A DNA stretch of 34,948 nucleotides, from positions 1-34,948 of the forward strand of contig NZ_JABMCX010000007.1 of the NCBI RefSeq assembly GCF_013179505.1, read 5' to 3'. This document shows positions 7,907 to 15,798 of this stretch, one piece after another. Numbering within the stretch: the stretch's first letter is position 1; every line of letters starts with the position of its first letter. Source of the stretch: Paenarthrobacter sp. CM16. Lineage in GTDB: Bacteria > Actinomycetota > Actinomycetes > Actinomycetales > Micrococcaceae. The position numbers were made by a program, and so were the translations under genes. The notes below the pieces were generated by a model that had not been told where the DNA came from, did no database searches, and saw nothing but the letters and a program-made list of their open reading frames with translations.

Positions 7907-9685
7907 CTATCCCTTGATCAGAGCTACCAGATCACCACTATGGGTCAGTTGCGGATGGTGCCCGGCACCAGGTACCGAGATCAGCTCAATATTCGGAACC
8001 GACCTGAGCTGCTCCATCGCTTCCGGGGCCAGGGGGTCATCACTTCCCGTGATGATGCGGACCGTGCCGGTGAATCGCCCCAGCGCTTCCCGGAGTTCGG
8101 TGCGCCACGGCTTCGATCCCGCAAGGGCGAGGTGCTTGGCTACCCTCGCGGCGCTGCCTCGCTTGAGATCGCCCACACTGGACTCCAAAGCAGCAGCGCT
8201 CGCTCCCGATCCGGTGAGTTGCTGCGACAACCGCACAGGGTTCGCCTGTCGCAGGTAGGCCGATACGAGCTGCCGCGGCCTGGCCCGCATCGGGACTTGG
8301 AGGAAGAAGGGCGCAATCAGCGTGAGGGAATTGACGCGGGCCGGGAGCCTGTCAGCGGCCATTACCGCCGCAGCCGCACCGATCGAATGGCCGATGAGGT
8401 CAGCCGGTTCCGGACCCAACACTGCGGGCAGCCATTGTTCCCAGTCCTGAATACCCGTTCCGCCGCTGAGGCCAAGACCGGGCAGGTCGACCACACGCGC
8501 ACCGATGCCTGATGCCACGCTTGCCCATGTGTCTGCGTTGACCGGCAAGCCGGGAAAAACCACCCTGCTGGAGTTGGCTACGCCGAGCTCGAATGTCCTC
8601 ACGCCGCCAACGTGGACAATTCGACGACCGTGATCGGTGACGGTGCCAAACCGATTTGCATCCAGGTGGTCGGCCCATCGCTCCAGGGACACCAGCACAT
8701 CCGGCATCGGGATCCCATGCTTATGCGCAAACTCGATGGCCGAATCCGTTGGATAGCGATCGGCGGACATGAAGGTCAACGTTTCGGGATCTGCCTTGGT
8801 GATCCACTGCGGGAGCCGCCTGATGACGCCGATCGGCATCCTGACCCCCGGAACCTTGACACCGAGGTGACGTCCGACGTGGGTGAGCAGATCTGCCAAT
8901 GGCGGGGTGGCGTCGTCGAGAATCCAATAGGCCTGGCCTGCTGCGGCCGGGTCCACCGCCGCAGCAGACATGAAGGCCGCAAGGTAGTCCACCGTGATGA
9001 CCGGGAGGAACGTCTTGTGGTTCCCAGGCAGTGCGGCGACGGCACCGTCCCGGATCTGCCCGATGGTGGTGGCAAGCCCGATGAGCTGGTCCGACTCACC
9101 GGTCACGCTGTGGCCGATCACGCTGGCCGGGTTGACGATGGTCCAGGGGACCCTGCGCTCCAGCGCCAGGGTCTGGAAGACGGCATCGGATTCCACCTTT
9201 GAGGCCTCGTAGGCGCCCAGTTCCTGGTAGACCGCAGTGCGGTGGTCCTCTGACCATGGAACAGTCGCAGGGTCCTGCCCGCCGACGCGGTACCCGGACA
9301 CGTGGACAACACGCTGCAGCTTGGGCAGGCCCGCTGCGAAGTCAATCAGCTTCTCAACAATGCCTACGTTCGAGCTGCGCGCCTCCTGCGCGGTCATTCC
9401 AAATCGATAGGAGCCGGCGCAGTTGTGGATCTCGGTGATGAACGGGAATGCCGAAGGACCGCCGGCAACGATCTCCGGAGCATCGAAGTCAACGATCACA
9501 GTGCTGATACTCCGTGTCAGTCCATGCTCCCGGAGCCATCGCTGGACACGCTCTCCGGAACCGGCGGTCCGAACTGCCGCAGTGACGTTGGCACCAGCTT
9601 CAGCCAGGGACAAGATGAGATGCCGGCCCACCAATCCCGAAGCTCCGAAGACCAAGGCATGGCGGGAGTCTTGGTGCGGTGTCAT
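7907..9685 (-). CDS. SDR (NAD(P)-binding epimerase/reductase) fused to an alpha/beta-hydrolase
   Basis: A 592-residue two-domain protein of unknown substrate. Residues ~9-330 form an extended SDR: GASGLVGR (14-21) is the Rossmann dinucleotide loop and Y159-E-A-S-K163 the catalytic YxxxK; VVHVSGYRVGG supplies the Ser strand. Residues ~355-592 form an alpha/beta-hydrolase: GHSIG with Ser434 is the nucleophile elbow, GSDDPLAPE gives the acid (Asp549/550) and GAGHHPQL the His (576/577). Both active sites look intact. It overlaps the upstream TetR gene by ATGA, so the pair is one operon under the operator at 10292-10305. Mycobacterial EphD also joins these folds but with the hydrolase first. Confidence 0.85.
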   Translation of the reverse strand: MTPHQDSRHALVFGASGLVGRHLILSLAEAGANVTAAVRTAGSGERVQRWLREHGLTRSISTVIVDFDAPEIVAGGPSAFPFITEIHNCAGSYRFGMTAQEARSSNVGIVEKLIDFAAGLPKLQRVVHVSGYRVGGQDPATVPWSEDHRTAVYQELGAYEASKVESDAVFQTLALERRVPWTIVNPASVIGHSVTGESDQLIGLATTIGQIRDGAVAALPGNHKTFLPVITVDYLAAFMSAAAVDPAAAGQAYWILDDATPPLADLLTHVGRHLGVKVPGVRMPIGVIRRLPQWITKADPETLTFMSADRYPTDSAIEFAHKHGIPMPDVLVSLERWADHLDANRFGTVTDHGRRIVHVGGVRTFELGVANSSRVVFPGLPVNADTWASVASGIGARVVDLPGLGLSGGTGIQDWEQWLPAVLGPEPADLIGHSIGAAAAVMAADRLPARVNSLTLIAPFFLQVPMRARPRQLVSAYLRQANPVRLSQQLTGSGASAAALESSVGDLKRGSAARVAKHLALAGSKPWRTELREALGRFTGTVRIITGSDDPLAPEAMEQLRSVPNIELISVPGAGHHPQLTHSGDLVALIKG

Positions 9686-10281
9686 CGCATCCCGCCAACA
9701 GGCTTGCAGCGCTGGTCAATGAGATCCGCCACGACGTCAGCGGCCGAGACCAGGGGCTGGGTGCTCTGCATGGCGCGTGAGACGATCACCGCTCCCTCGA
9801 TCATCGATACAACGACTGTTGCCAGTGAACGTGCTTCAGAGGCGTCAACACCATTGGCCTCCAGGAGGGCGGATGTCGGGGCGATCCATGACTCGAAGGC
9901 AGCCGCGCACGCCCGCCTCAGCCGCTCGCTCTCCGCGCCCATCTCCAAGGTGACGACGGAGACGGGGCAACCCAGCCGGAAGTTGCTCTCGCTGACAATG
10001 TCAGCCAAGGCTTCAATCGTGGCGCGGGCGGCCCCGGCCGCGCTGCCTGCGGACACTGCAGCCTCTGCGATAAGTGCTTCGAACTGCTTCGCAGCGAGCT
10101 CGACCGCTGCGACGCCCAGCCCCTCCTTACCTTCGGGAAAGTGGAAGTACATCGACCCCTTGGGCGCTGAGGCGTGCTCGATCACGGCGTTGAGCCCCGT
10201 GCCGCTGTAGCCGCTGGTCTGGATGAGTTGCAGCATGGACTCCGCCAGCCGCGCTTTTGTCAGGTCCCCTTTTATTGCCAT
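9682..10281 (-). CDS. TetR-family regulator, LmrA/QdoR (YxaF)-like
   Basis: A 199-residue repressor. The helix-turn-helix spans roughly residues 10-55 (LAESMLQLIQTSGYSGTGLN, then APKGSMYFHFPEGKEGL). The FHFPEGKEGL form and the C-terminal GCPVSVVTLEMGAESERLRR block are those of the LmrA/YxaF group, whose Bacillus members respond to flavonoids or lincomycin. There is no ribosome site before the ATG; a -10 TATTAT ends 7 nt upstream, so the message is probably leaderless. An operator overlapping that -10 implies autorepression. It is coupled to the downstream SDR-hydrolase gene, its likely target. Confidence 0.9.
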   Translation of the reverse strand: MAIKGDLTKARLAESMLQLIQTSGYSGTGLNAVIEHASAPKGSMYFHFPEGKEGLGVAAVELAAKQFEALIAEAAVSAGSAAGAARATIEALADIVSESNFRLGCPVSVVTLEMGAESERLRRACAAAFESWIAPTSALLEANGVDASEARSLATVVVSMIEGAVIVSRAMQSTQPLVSAADVVADLIDQRCKPVGGMR

Positions 10282-10288
10282 GACAAAA

Positions 10289-10317
10289 ATAATAGACCAG
10301 TCTATATATTTTGCAAA
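10289..10317 (-). promoter_or_regulatory. Promoter with LmrA/QdoR-type operator
   Basis: On the minus strand, TTTGCA (10312-10317) and TATTAT (10289-10294) are separated by exactly 17 bp, a near-ideal promoter, and the ATG begins 7 nt after the -10. Within it, ATAGAC-CA-GTCTAT (10292-10305) is an inverted repeat with 6-bp arms. Read on the minus strand, ATATATAGACTGGTCTA fits the box I recall for Bacillus subtilis LmrA/QdoR. Binding would cover the -10. Confidence 0.75.
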
Positions 10318-10502
10318 ATACTGAATGCCATTCGTGCAAGCCGCCCGCGGGCCACTGGGGAGTTCCCCTATGCCTAGGACTCCCAGGGCCAGCTTCGGAG
10401 GCTGTTTTCTGACGGCGCTCCGCCTAGGCTGAAACCGGGACCCTGGCCAAGCCGCAGGCGAAACAGCAGGGTCAGCGACCGCTCAACGCAAAGGAGAACC
10501 CG

Positions 10503-11375
10503 ATGAAGATTGCCGTGACGGGCGGAAGTGGAAAACTGGGTAGGAGCGTGGTCCGGCGGCTCACGCAGGATGGCCACCAAGTGCTCAATATGGACCGCGC
10601 CGGAACCCGCGGCGAGGGCTACGTCAACGTGGATCTGCGCAACTACGGGCAGGTCCTCGACGTCATCCTGGGCTTGGATGACCAACATGACGGGCTGGAC
10701 GCCATTGTCCACTTGGCAGCCATTCCCGCTCCCGGGCTGGCCCCGGACGCCGCGGTCTTCGAGAACAACATGCTCTCCAGCTACAACGTGTTCCAAGCCG
10801 CACGCAGGGCCGGCATCAAAAAGGTGGTCTACGCGTCCAGCGAGACTGTGCTGGGACTCCCCTTCGAGATCGCCCCTCCCTACATTCCCGTGGATGAGGA
10901 GTATGCGGCACGACCGGAAAGCACGTACTCGCTGGTCAAGCACCTCGAGGAGCAGATGGCCATCCAACTGACGCGATGGGATCCGGAACTGAGCATCACG
11001 GCGTTGCGGTTCTCCAACGTCATGGACCCCGAGGACTATGACTCCTTCCCGTCCTTCGACTCCGACGCGACGCTCCGGAAATGGAATCTGTGGGGCTACA
11101 TCGACGCCCGCGACGGCGCCCTTGCCGTAGTCCGGGCCTTGGAACACTCAGTACCCGGGTTTGAGACCTTCATCATCGCCGCGGCCGATACCGTGATGAG
11201 CCGAAGCAGCGCCGGGTTGGCGGCGGAAGTCTTCCCCGGCGTCGAGATCCTCAAGGAACTGGGCGAGCACGAAACCATGCTGTCCATCGATAAGGCGCGC
11301 CGGCTCCTGGGCTTTGAACCCGAACACAGCTGGCGGAACGTCCATTCCAACCGCACCACCCCCACCGAAGACTGA
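10503..11375 (+). CDS. NAD-dependent epimerase/dehydratase (extended SDR)
   Basis: A 290-residue cytoplasmic oxidoreductase of unknown substrate. MKIAVTGGSGKLGRSVV is the N-terminal Rossmann strand and GxxGxxG loop. IVHLAAIPAPG is the usual NAD-contact block, VVYASSETVLG the Ser strand and Y-S-L-V-K in STYSLVKHLEEQ the catalytic YxxxK. The general look is that of the sugar-nucleotide epimerase/uronate dehydrogenase group. A strong ribosome site (AAAGGAG) precedes the ATG. It stands alone on the plus strand between the TetR/SDR-hydrolase pair and bkdC; the 220-bp upstream gap may let the TetR operator affect it too. Confidence 0.85.
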   Translation: MKIAVTGGSGKLGRSVVRRLTQDGHQVLNMDRAGTRGEGYVNVDLRNYGQVLDVILGLDDQHDGLDAIVHLAAIPAPGLAPDAAVFENNMLSSYNVFQAARRAGIKKVVYASSETVLGLPFEIAPPYIPVDEEYAARPESTYSLVKHLEEQMAIQLTRWDPELSITALRFSNVMDPEDYDSFPSFDSDATLRKWNLWGYIDARDGALAVVRALEHSVPGFETFIIAAADTVMSRSSAGLAAEVFPGVEILKELGEHETMLSIDKARRLLGFEPEHSWRNVHSNRTTPTED

Positions 11376-11385
11376 CGCGCGACGA

Positions 11386-11432
11386 CCCACCCCTTAACTG
11401 CAGTTTCCCGCAAGCACTCGTAAAGGGGTGGG
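11386..11432. terminator. Likely bidirectional terminator between the SDR gene and bkdC
   Basis: CCCACCCCTT (11386-11395) pairs perfectly with AAGGGGTGGG (11423-11432) across a 27-nt loop, in the 78-bp gap between two converging genes. The A/T pairs next to the loop and the lack of a U-run make it atypical, but position and a 10-bp GC-rich stem favour termination. Confidence 0.5.
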
Positions 11433-11453
11433 CCGCCGCAGCTTCAGTTTCCG

Positions 11454-12809
11454 CTAGATCATGGTCATGACCATTGCGGGATCGGCCAGAATGGCGCCAA
11501 GATCCGCCAGGAACCGTGAACCTTGTTCGCCGTCGACCAAGCGGTGGTCGAAGGACAGGCTGAGGGACATCACCTGACGGACGGCGAGTTCGTCATTGAC
11601 CACCCACGGCGCCTTCCGTACAGCACCCAAGGCAACAATGGCAGCTTCACCCGGATTCAGGATGGGTGTTCCGGCATCAATGCCGAACACGCCAATGTTG
11701 GTGATGGAGATGGTCCCGCCGGACAGCTCGGCCGGGGAGGTCTTTCCGGACCGGGCGGTATCAGTCAGCTCGGTCAGGGCTGCAGAAAGCTCACGCAGCG
11801 TGAGGCGGTGGGCGTCCTTGATGTTCGGTACCGTCAAGCCTCGCGGCGTTGCCGCGGCGATGCCCAAGTTCACGTAGTTGAACTGGACAATCTCCTGGGC
11901 CGCCTCATCCCAGCGTGAATTCAGCGACGGGTTGTTCCGCAGCGCCACCAGGACAGCCTTGGCCGCAATGGTCAGCGGCGTCAGCTTGTAGCCCTCGAAC
12001 GCCCGGTTCCCCTTAAGCCGGGCCAGCAACTCCATGGTTGCTGTGACATCGACGGTCAGGAACTCCGTCACGTGCGGGGCAGTGAAAGCGCTTTGGACCA
12101 TGGCCGCGGCCGTTAACTTCCGGACACCCTTGATCGGCGTGCGCGTTTCCCGCTCACCTTCGGCACGGGAAACCTGGGTCTCCGCCGGAGCTTCCGATGC
12201 CCCGGAGAAATTCTGGACATCCTCGCGGGTGATGAGCCCGCCCGGTCCGGTGCCGGAAACGTGTTCAAGATCGATTCCGAGGTCGCGGGCCAACTTGCGG
12301 ACCGGTGGCGTTGATCGTGGACGCTCAGAGTCTCCGGTTTCTACGGACGGCGGCGCTGCCGGCGCGGAAACCGCCGGAATGCCGGGCGCTGGTGACTTGG
12401 TTTCCTGGATCTGGCCGCGGGCACGCCGTGCAGGGCGACCTGAATGTTCGACGACGGCGCCGTACCCCACCAAGTTGGGCTCACGTTTCGCGGGGCTCCC
12501 CACAGGTTCGGCGGCAGCCGCGGCGGTAGCCGTGGCACCCCCGTTGGAGGACCCGGCGTCGTCAACCTCGAACGACACGATCGGCTTGCCCACCTCCACC
12601 ACGGTGCCGGGCTGCTCGTGAAGTTCTGCCACCACTCCTGCAAAAGGAGAAGGTAACTCAACAACCGCCTTGGCAGTTTCCACCTCAGCAATGACCTGGT
12701 TCAAGGCAACAGTGTCCCCCACCGCCACCTTCCAGCTCAGGATTTCCGATTCCGTCAGGCCTTCGCCCAGGTCCGGCAGCCTGAATTCCTTGATCATGGT
12801 GGCGGTCAT
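11454..12809 (-). CDS. bkdC: Branched-chain 2-oxoacid dehydrogenase E2 (dihydrolipoyl acyltransferase)
   Basis: About 451 residues. The lipoyl domain opens with FRLPDLGEGLTESEILSWKV and has its lipoylated Lys at about residue 47 in EVETAKAVVELPSPF. After an Ala/Pro linker comes the peripheral-subunit-binding domain (PPVRKLARDLGIDLEHVSGT), then the catalytic core ending in SFDHRLVDGEQGSRFL, whose His is catalytic. One lipoyl domain and this length fit BkdC rather than the multi-lipoyl actinobacterial SucB/AceF. It forms the core that transfers acyl groups to CoA. The ATG at 12809 overlaps the E1-beta stop (ATGA); an ATG at 12797 (MIKEF) is also possible. The longer in-frame extension to 12971 lies inside the E1-beta gene. 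Confidence 0.93.
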   Translation of the reverse strand: MTATMIKEFRLPDLGEGLTESEILSWKVAVGDTVALNQVIAEVETAKAVVELPSPFAGVVAELHEQPGTVVEVGKPIVSFEVDDAGSSNGGATATAAAAAEPVGSPAKREPNLVGYGAVVEHSGRPARRARGQIQETKSPAPGIPAVSAPAAPPSVETGDSERPRSTPPVRKLARDLGIDLEHVSGTGPGGLITREDVQNFSGASEAPAETQVSRAEGERETRTPIKGVRKLTAAAMVQSAFTAPHVTEFLTVDVTATMELLARLKGNRAFEGYKLTPLTIAAKAVLVALRNNPSLNSRWDEAAQEIVQFNYVNLGIAAATPRGLTVPNIKDAHRLTLRELSAALTELTDTARSGKTSPAELSGGTISITNIGVFGIDAGTPILNPGEAAIVALGAVRKAPWVVNDELAVRQVMSLSLSFDHRLVDGEQGSRFLADLGAILADPAMVMTMI

Positions 12810-13816
12810 CCTTCCAGTCCACTCAGCGAGTTGGGGCGGCCCAAAGCGCGATCGACGCCGTCGAGGATTCTGTCCAGATCCGGCAAGTGGTGCATTTCGA
12901 GCTTCGAATACGGGTAGGGAACATCGAAGCCGGTGATACGCACCGGGGCGGACTCCAAATAGTGGAAGCACCGCTCGGTGATGCTGGCAGCGATCTCGGC
13001 GCCGAGGCCACCGGATTGGCCGGCCTCGTGGGTGATCACCAACCGACCTGTCTTGCGAACCGAGGCTTCCACCACCGGATAGTCCACCGGGGCCAAGGAG
13101 CGGAGATCGATCACTTCCACCGAAATGCCTTCGTCAGCTGCCGCCATGGCAGCATCCTTGGCTGTTTTCACCAGTGGACCGTAAGCCACCAGCGTCACGT
13201 CCGAGCCGGCGTTGACCACAGCAGCCTTGTCCAATGGAAGCGCCCGAGCAAGGTCCAAGGCCTCATCCACATCGCCTTTGTCGTGATACCGACGCTTGGG
13301 CTCGAAGTAGAGGACAGGATCATCGGACGCGATCGCCTGTTGGATCATGGTGTAAGCATCCTGAGGATTGGACACTGCCACGACGCGGAGACCGGAGGTA
13401 TGGGTGAAGTAGGCCTCGGGTGACTCTGAGTGGTGCTCGGGCGAGCCGATACCCCCACCGAAGGGAACGCGGATGGTGATGGGCATCTTGACCCGCCCCT
13501 GCGTGCGGTAGTGCATCTTGGCTACTTGGCTGACGATCTGGTCGAATGCCGGATAGATGAAGCCGTCAAACTGGATTTCGCACACTGGACGGTATCCGCG
13601 GTAGGCAAGTCCCACAGCGGTGCCGATAATGCCCGACTCAGCCAAGGGCGAATCGATCACCCGGTGCTTGCCAAAATCTTTCTGGAGTCCGTCAGTGACG
13701 CGGAAGACGCCACCCAATGCCCCAATGTCCTCACCCATGAGGACCACTTTGGGATCGTTTTCGAGTGATTTCCGGAGGCCGGCGTTGATGGCCCGGGCAA
13801 ACGTGAGCTTGGACAT
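12806..13816 (-). CDS. bkdB: Branched-chain 2-oxoacid dehydrogenase E1 beta subunit
   Basis: A 336-residue transketolase-like pyrimidine-binding subunit. LMGEDIGALGGVFRVTDGL and VIDSPLAESGIIGTAVGLA are the TPP-site blocks, and FDQIVSQVAKMHYRTQGRVK with RVPFGGGIGSPEHHSES follows. The C-terminal domain has VEVIDLRSLAPVD and TGRLVITHEAGQSGGLGAEI. With the alpha subunit it decarboxylates the 2-oxoacids of leucine, isoleucine and valine onto the lipoyl arm of E2. The start overlaps the alpha-subunit stop by one base (TGATG), so the two subunits are co-translated. Confidence 0.94.
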   Translation of the reverse strand: MSKLTFARAINAGLRKSLENDPKVVLMGEDIGALGGVFRVTDGLQKDFGKHRVIDSPLAESGIIGTAVGLAYRGYRPVCEIQFDGFIYPAFDQIVSQVAKMHYRTQGRVKMPITIRVPFGGGIGSPEHHSESPEAYFTHTSGLRVVAVSNPQDAYTMIQQAIASDDPVLYFEPKRRYHDKGDVDEALDLARALPLDKAAVVNAGSDVTLVAYGPLVKTAKDAAMAAADEGISVEVIDLRSLAPVDYPVVEASVRKTGRLVITHEAGQSGGLGAEIAASITERCFHYLESAPVRITGFDVPYPYSKLEMHHLPDLDRILDGVDRALGRPNSLSGLEG

Positions 13817-14997
13817 CAGAGTGCACCTTCCTCGACCGGCTGGTTGAAACTGTTCAGGTAGCGCGAGTAATGGTCTTTCTGGCGCTCGATCCAGGAATTG
13901 GGCGTGCTGTAGACGTGGTTGAAGACGTCCAACGGTTGCGGGTCCGGCATCCCGATGCAGCTGGAACGCAGCTCCGCCGCCACCGCATCAGCCTTGGCCT
14001 TGACCCGGGCTTCGACGTCCTGGGTGAGCAGGCCTTTGGCTTCGAGGAGTTTGCGCAGCCGAAGGATGGGATCCTTGCCGGCCCAATCTTCCAGCTCGAT
14101 GGGGTCACGATACCGGGTGGGGTCATCGGCAGTGGTGTGCGGACCCATGCGGTAGGTGACCGCCTCAATGAAGGTGGGTCCCCCGCCCTTGCGGGCCCTG
14201 TCCAAGGCCACACGAGTAGCAGCCATGACAGCGAGCACATCATTGCCGTCCACCCGGATGCTGGGGATCCCGAATCCGGTGGGCCTGTCTGCCAGCTGCA
14301 CGTGAGACTGTATCCGGACCGGCTCGGAAATGGCCCAGTGGTTGTTCTGGCAGAAGAACACCACGGGAGCCTGGTAGCTTGCGGCGAACACCATGGCCTC
14401 GTTCACGTCGCCTTCACTGGTGGCACCATCGCCAAAGTAGGCCAGCACCGCCGTGTTGGCGCCATCGAGCTGGACTCCCATGGCATAACCTGTGGCGTGC
14501 AGGCTCTGGGATCCAATGATGATTTGGGGCGTCGCCAGATTGATGCGCTGCGGGTCCCACCCATAGGAGGCGTTACCGCGCCAAACGCGGGCGATCTCGG
14601 CGAGGTGCGCGCCCCGAACATAGGCCACGCCGCTTTCACGGTAGCTCGGGAAGACGAAGTCGTCATCGCGGAGTGAGCGGCTGGAGCCGATCTGAGCCGC
14701 TTCCTGGCCGAGGAGCGGTGGCCACAGGGCCAACTCGCCCTGACGCTGGAGCGCCGTTGCTTCGGCATCAATACGGCGGATAACTGTCATGTCCTCATAC
14801 AAGGAACACAGTTGCTCATCTCCGACGTCTTTGACCCAAACATCGAATTCCGGGTGGCTGATCCGCTCGCCATCCGGGGACACCAACTGGAGCAGATTGC
14901 CACCAGTCCTCAAGGGATTTTGTGCACTATGTCCCGGGCCCGGAGTGTCATGGTGCACTCCCTTGCCCGCCTGATCCGTCAACACAGGTGATCGCAA
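13816..14997 (-). CDS. bkdA: Branched-chain 2-oxoacid dehydrogenase E1 alpha subunit
   Basis: About 393 residues. LYEDMTVIRRIDAEATALQR and GELALWPPLLGQEAAQIG are typical of BkdA-type E1-alpha, and FGDGATSEGDVNEAMVFAA with CQNNHWAISEP is the thiamine-diphosphate motif. It binds TPP-Mg with the beta subunit. The start is uncertain: the longest frame begins with TTG at 14997 directly after GGAAGG, while GTG codons at 14985 and 14958 are alternatives, and no ATG occurs before residue 69. It heads the bkdABC operon and diverges from an Lrp-type gene over a region with a perfect Crp-type box. In Pseudomonas the Lrp-like BkdR activates bkd. Confidence 0.93.
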   Translation of the reverse strand: MRSPVLTDQAGKGVHHDTPGPGHSAQNPLRTGGNLLQLVSPDGERISHPEFDVWVKDVGDEQLCSLYEDMTVIRRIDAEATALQRQGELALWPPLLGQEAAQIGSSRSLRDDDFVFPSYRESGVAYVRGAHLAEIARVWRGNASYGWDPQRINLATPQIIIGSQSLHATGYAMGVQLDGANTAVLAYFGDGATSEGDVNEAMVFAASYQAPVVFFCQNNHWAISEPVRIQSHVQLADRPTGFGIPSIRVDGNDVLAVMAATRVALDRARKGGGPTFIEAVTYRMGPHTTADDPTRYRDPIELEDWAGKDPILRLRKLLEAKGLLTQDVEARVKAKADAVAAELRSSCIGMPDPQPLDVFNHVYSTPNSWIERQKDHYSRYLNSFNQPVEEGAL

Positions 14998-15080
14998 CCT
15001 TCCGGCTCGTTTTCGTCGGCGCTGGCTGGACTTGTGATCCTGCCGCAGACCGGCCCTCCGGCACCTTCGCCGGAGTTAAT

Positions 15081-15096
15081 TGTGACCCTACTCACA
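15081..15096. promoter_or_regulatory. Perfect Crp/GlxR box between bkdA and lrp
   Basis: TGTGACCCTACTCACA is an exact TGTGA-N6-TCACA, extended by one further pair (TTGTGA...TCACAA). It lies midway between the bkdA and Lrp-type starts, about 85 nt from each. A weak minus-strand promoter, TTGTAC (15108-15113)-17 bp-TAGGGT (15085-15090), would place the box over the -10 and so suggest repression of bkd. The motif is seen directly; binding by GlxR is inference from family consensus. Confidence 0.7.
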
Positions 15097-15166
15097 ACGC
15101 GCATCGGGTACAACCACTCTTCCGCAGATTGAGCATTCTGCCCTGTTTCGGGCGTCCCCACCGTGC

Positions 15167-15172
15167 TAATCT
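15167..15172 (+). promoter_or_regulatory. -10 element of a leaderless Lrp-type gene
   Basis: TAATCT ends 8 nt before the ATG at 15181, with no Shine-Dalgarno sequence between. No good -35 is visible at the expected distance, so activation by a bound factor is possible. Confidence 0.5.
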
Positions 15173-15180
15173 TGCGCATT

Positions 15181-15651
15181 ATGCAACCCTTGGATGGCAC
15201 TGACACCCGGCTCCTTTCCGCCATGGCGAAGGACCCCCGGGGGACAGTAGTGGCCCTCGCGCAAAAGCTGGGCTTATCCCGAAATACCGTGCAAGCGCGC
15301 ATGGCCCAACTGGAGAAGAAGCACGCTTTCCTGTCCTTTGAGCGGAGGATCAATCCGGCCGCGCTCGGCTATCCGCTGACAGCGTTCATCACAGTCCACG
15401 TCCAGCAGCAAAAGCTAGCAACCCTGGCACAGGACCTGGCGGACATTCCGGAAATCCTCGAAGGCTTTGGCCTTACCGGTTCGGCAGATCTGCTCTTGCG
15501 TGTTGTTGCCCTGGACGCGGAGGACCTCTACCGGATCAATGGAAAAATCCTCGGCTGCGACGGCGTGGAACGTACCGATACAGCACTGGCAATGCGCGAG
15601 ATGATCCCTTACCGGGTCCAACCGCTGCTGGGAAGACGCTCCGGGGGCTGA
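15181..15651 (+). CDS. Lrp/AsnC-family regulator, probable bkd regulator
   Basis: A 156-residue protein. The winged helix-turn-helix is at the N-terminus (DGTDTRLLSAMAKDPRGTVV, then LAQKLGLSRNTVQARMAQLE) and the C-terminal RAM/ligand domain holds DIPEILEGFGLTGSADLLLR. Members form octamers that sense amino acids. Divergence from bkdABC suggests that leucine, isoleucine, valine or their oxoacids are the signal, as for Pseudomonas BkdR. I chose the ATG at 15181 (MQPLDGTD) over a GTG at 15163, because the latter overlaps the apparent -10 and neither has a ribosome site. Confidence 0.88.
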   Translation: MQPLDGTDTRLLSAMAKDPRGTVVALAQKLGLSRNTVQARMAQLEKKHAFLSFERRINPAALGYPLTAFITVHVQQQKLATLAQDLADIPEILEGFGLTGSADLLLRVVALDAEDLYRINGKILGCDGVERTDTALAMREMIPYRVQPLLGRRSGG

Positions 15652-15798
15652 AAGTCCGTCCTCGCCTGCTTCGGTTGCGAGGCGGTACTTGCCGGTTGAA
15701 CCTGCATGCGATTGGATGCAAGTGGACGTCCCGGGGGCCGGCAAGAGGACCCCGGCCATGTGGTGGCGCTGCCGAAGGCTGCTGAAAGGGGCACTACC

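Noticed and set aside
10375-10434. Two GCCTAGG-containing short palindromes before the SDR gene
   Set aside because: The 7-8 bp motifs are not placed like an operator pair or promoter and are expected in GC-rich DNA.
12810-12971. N-terminal extension of bkdC to 12971
   Set aside because: It lies inside the E1-beta gene, is Arg/Pro-rich shadow sequence, and the lipoyl domain starts normally after 12809.
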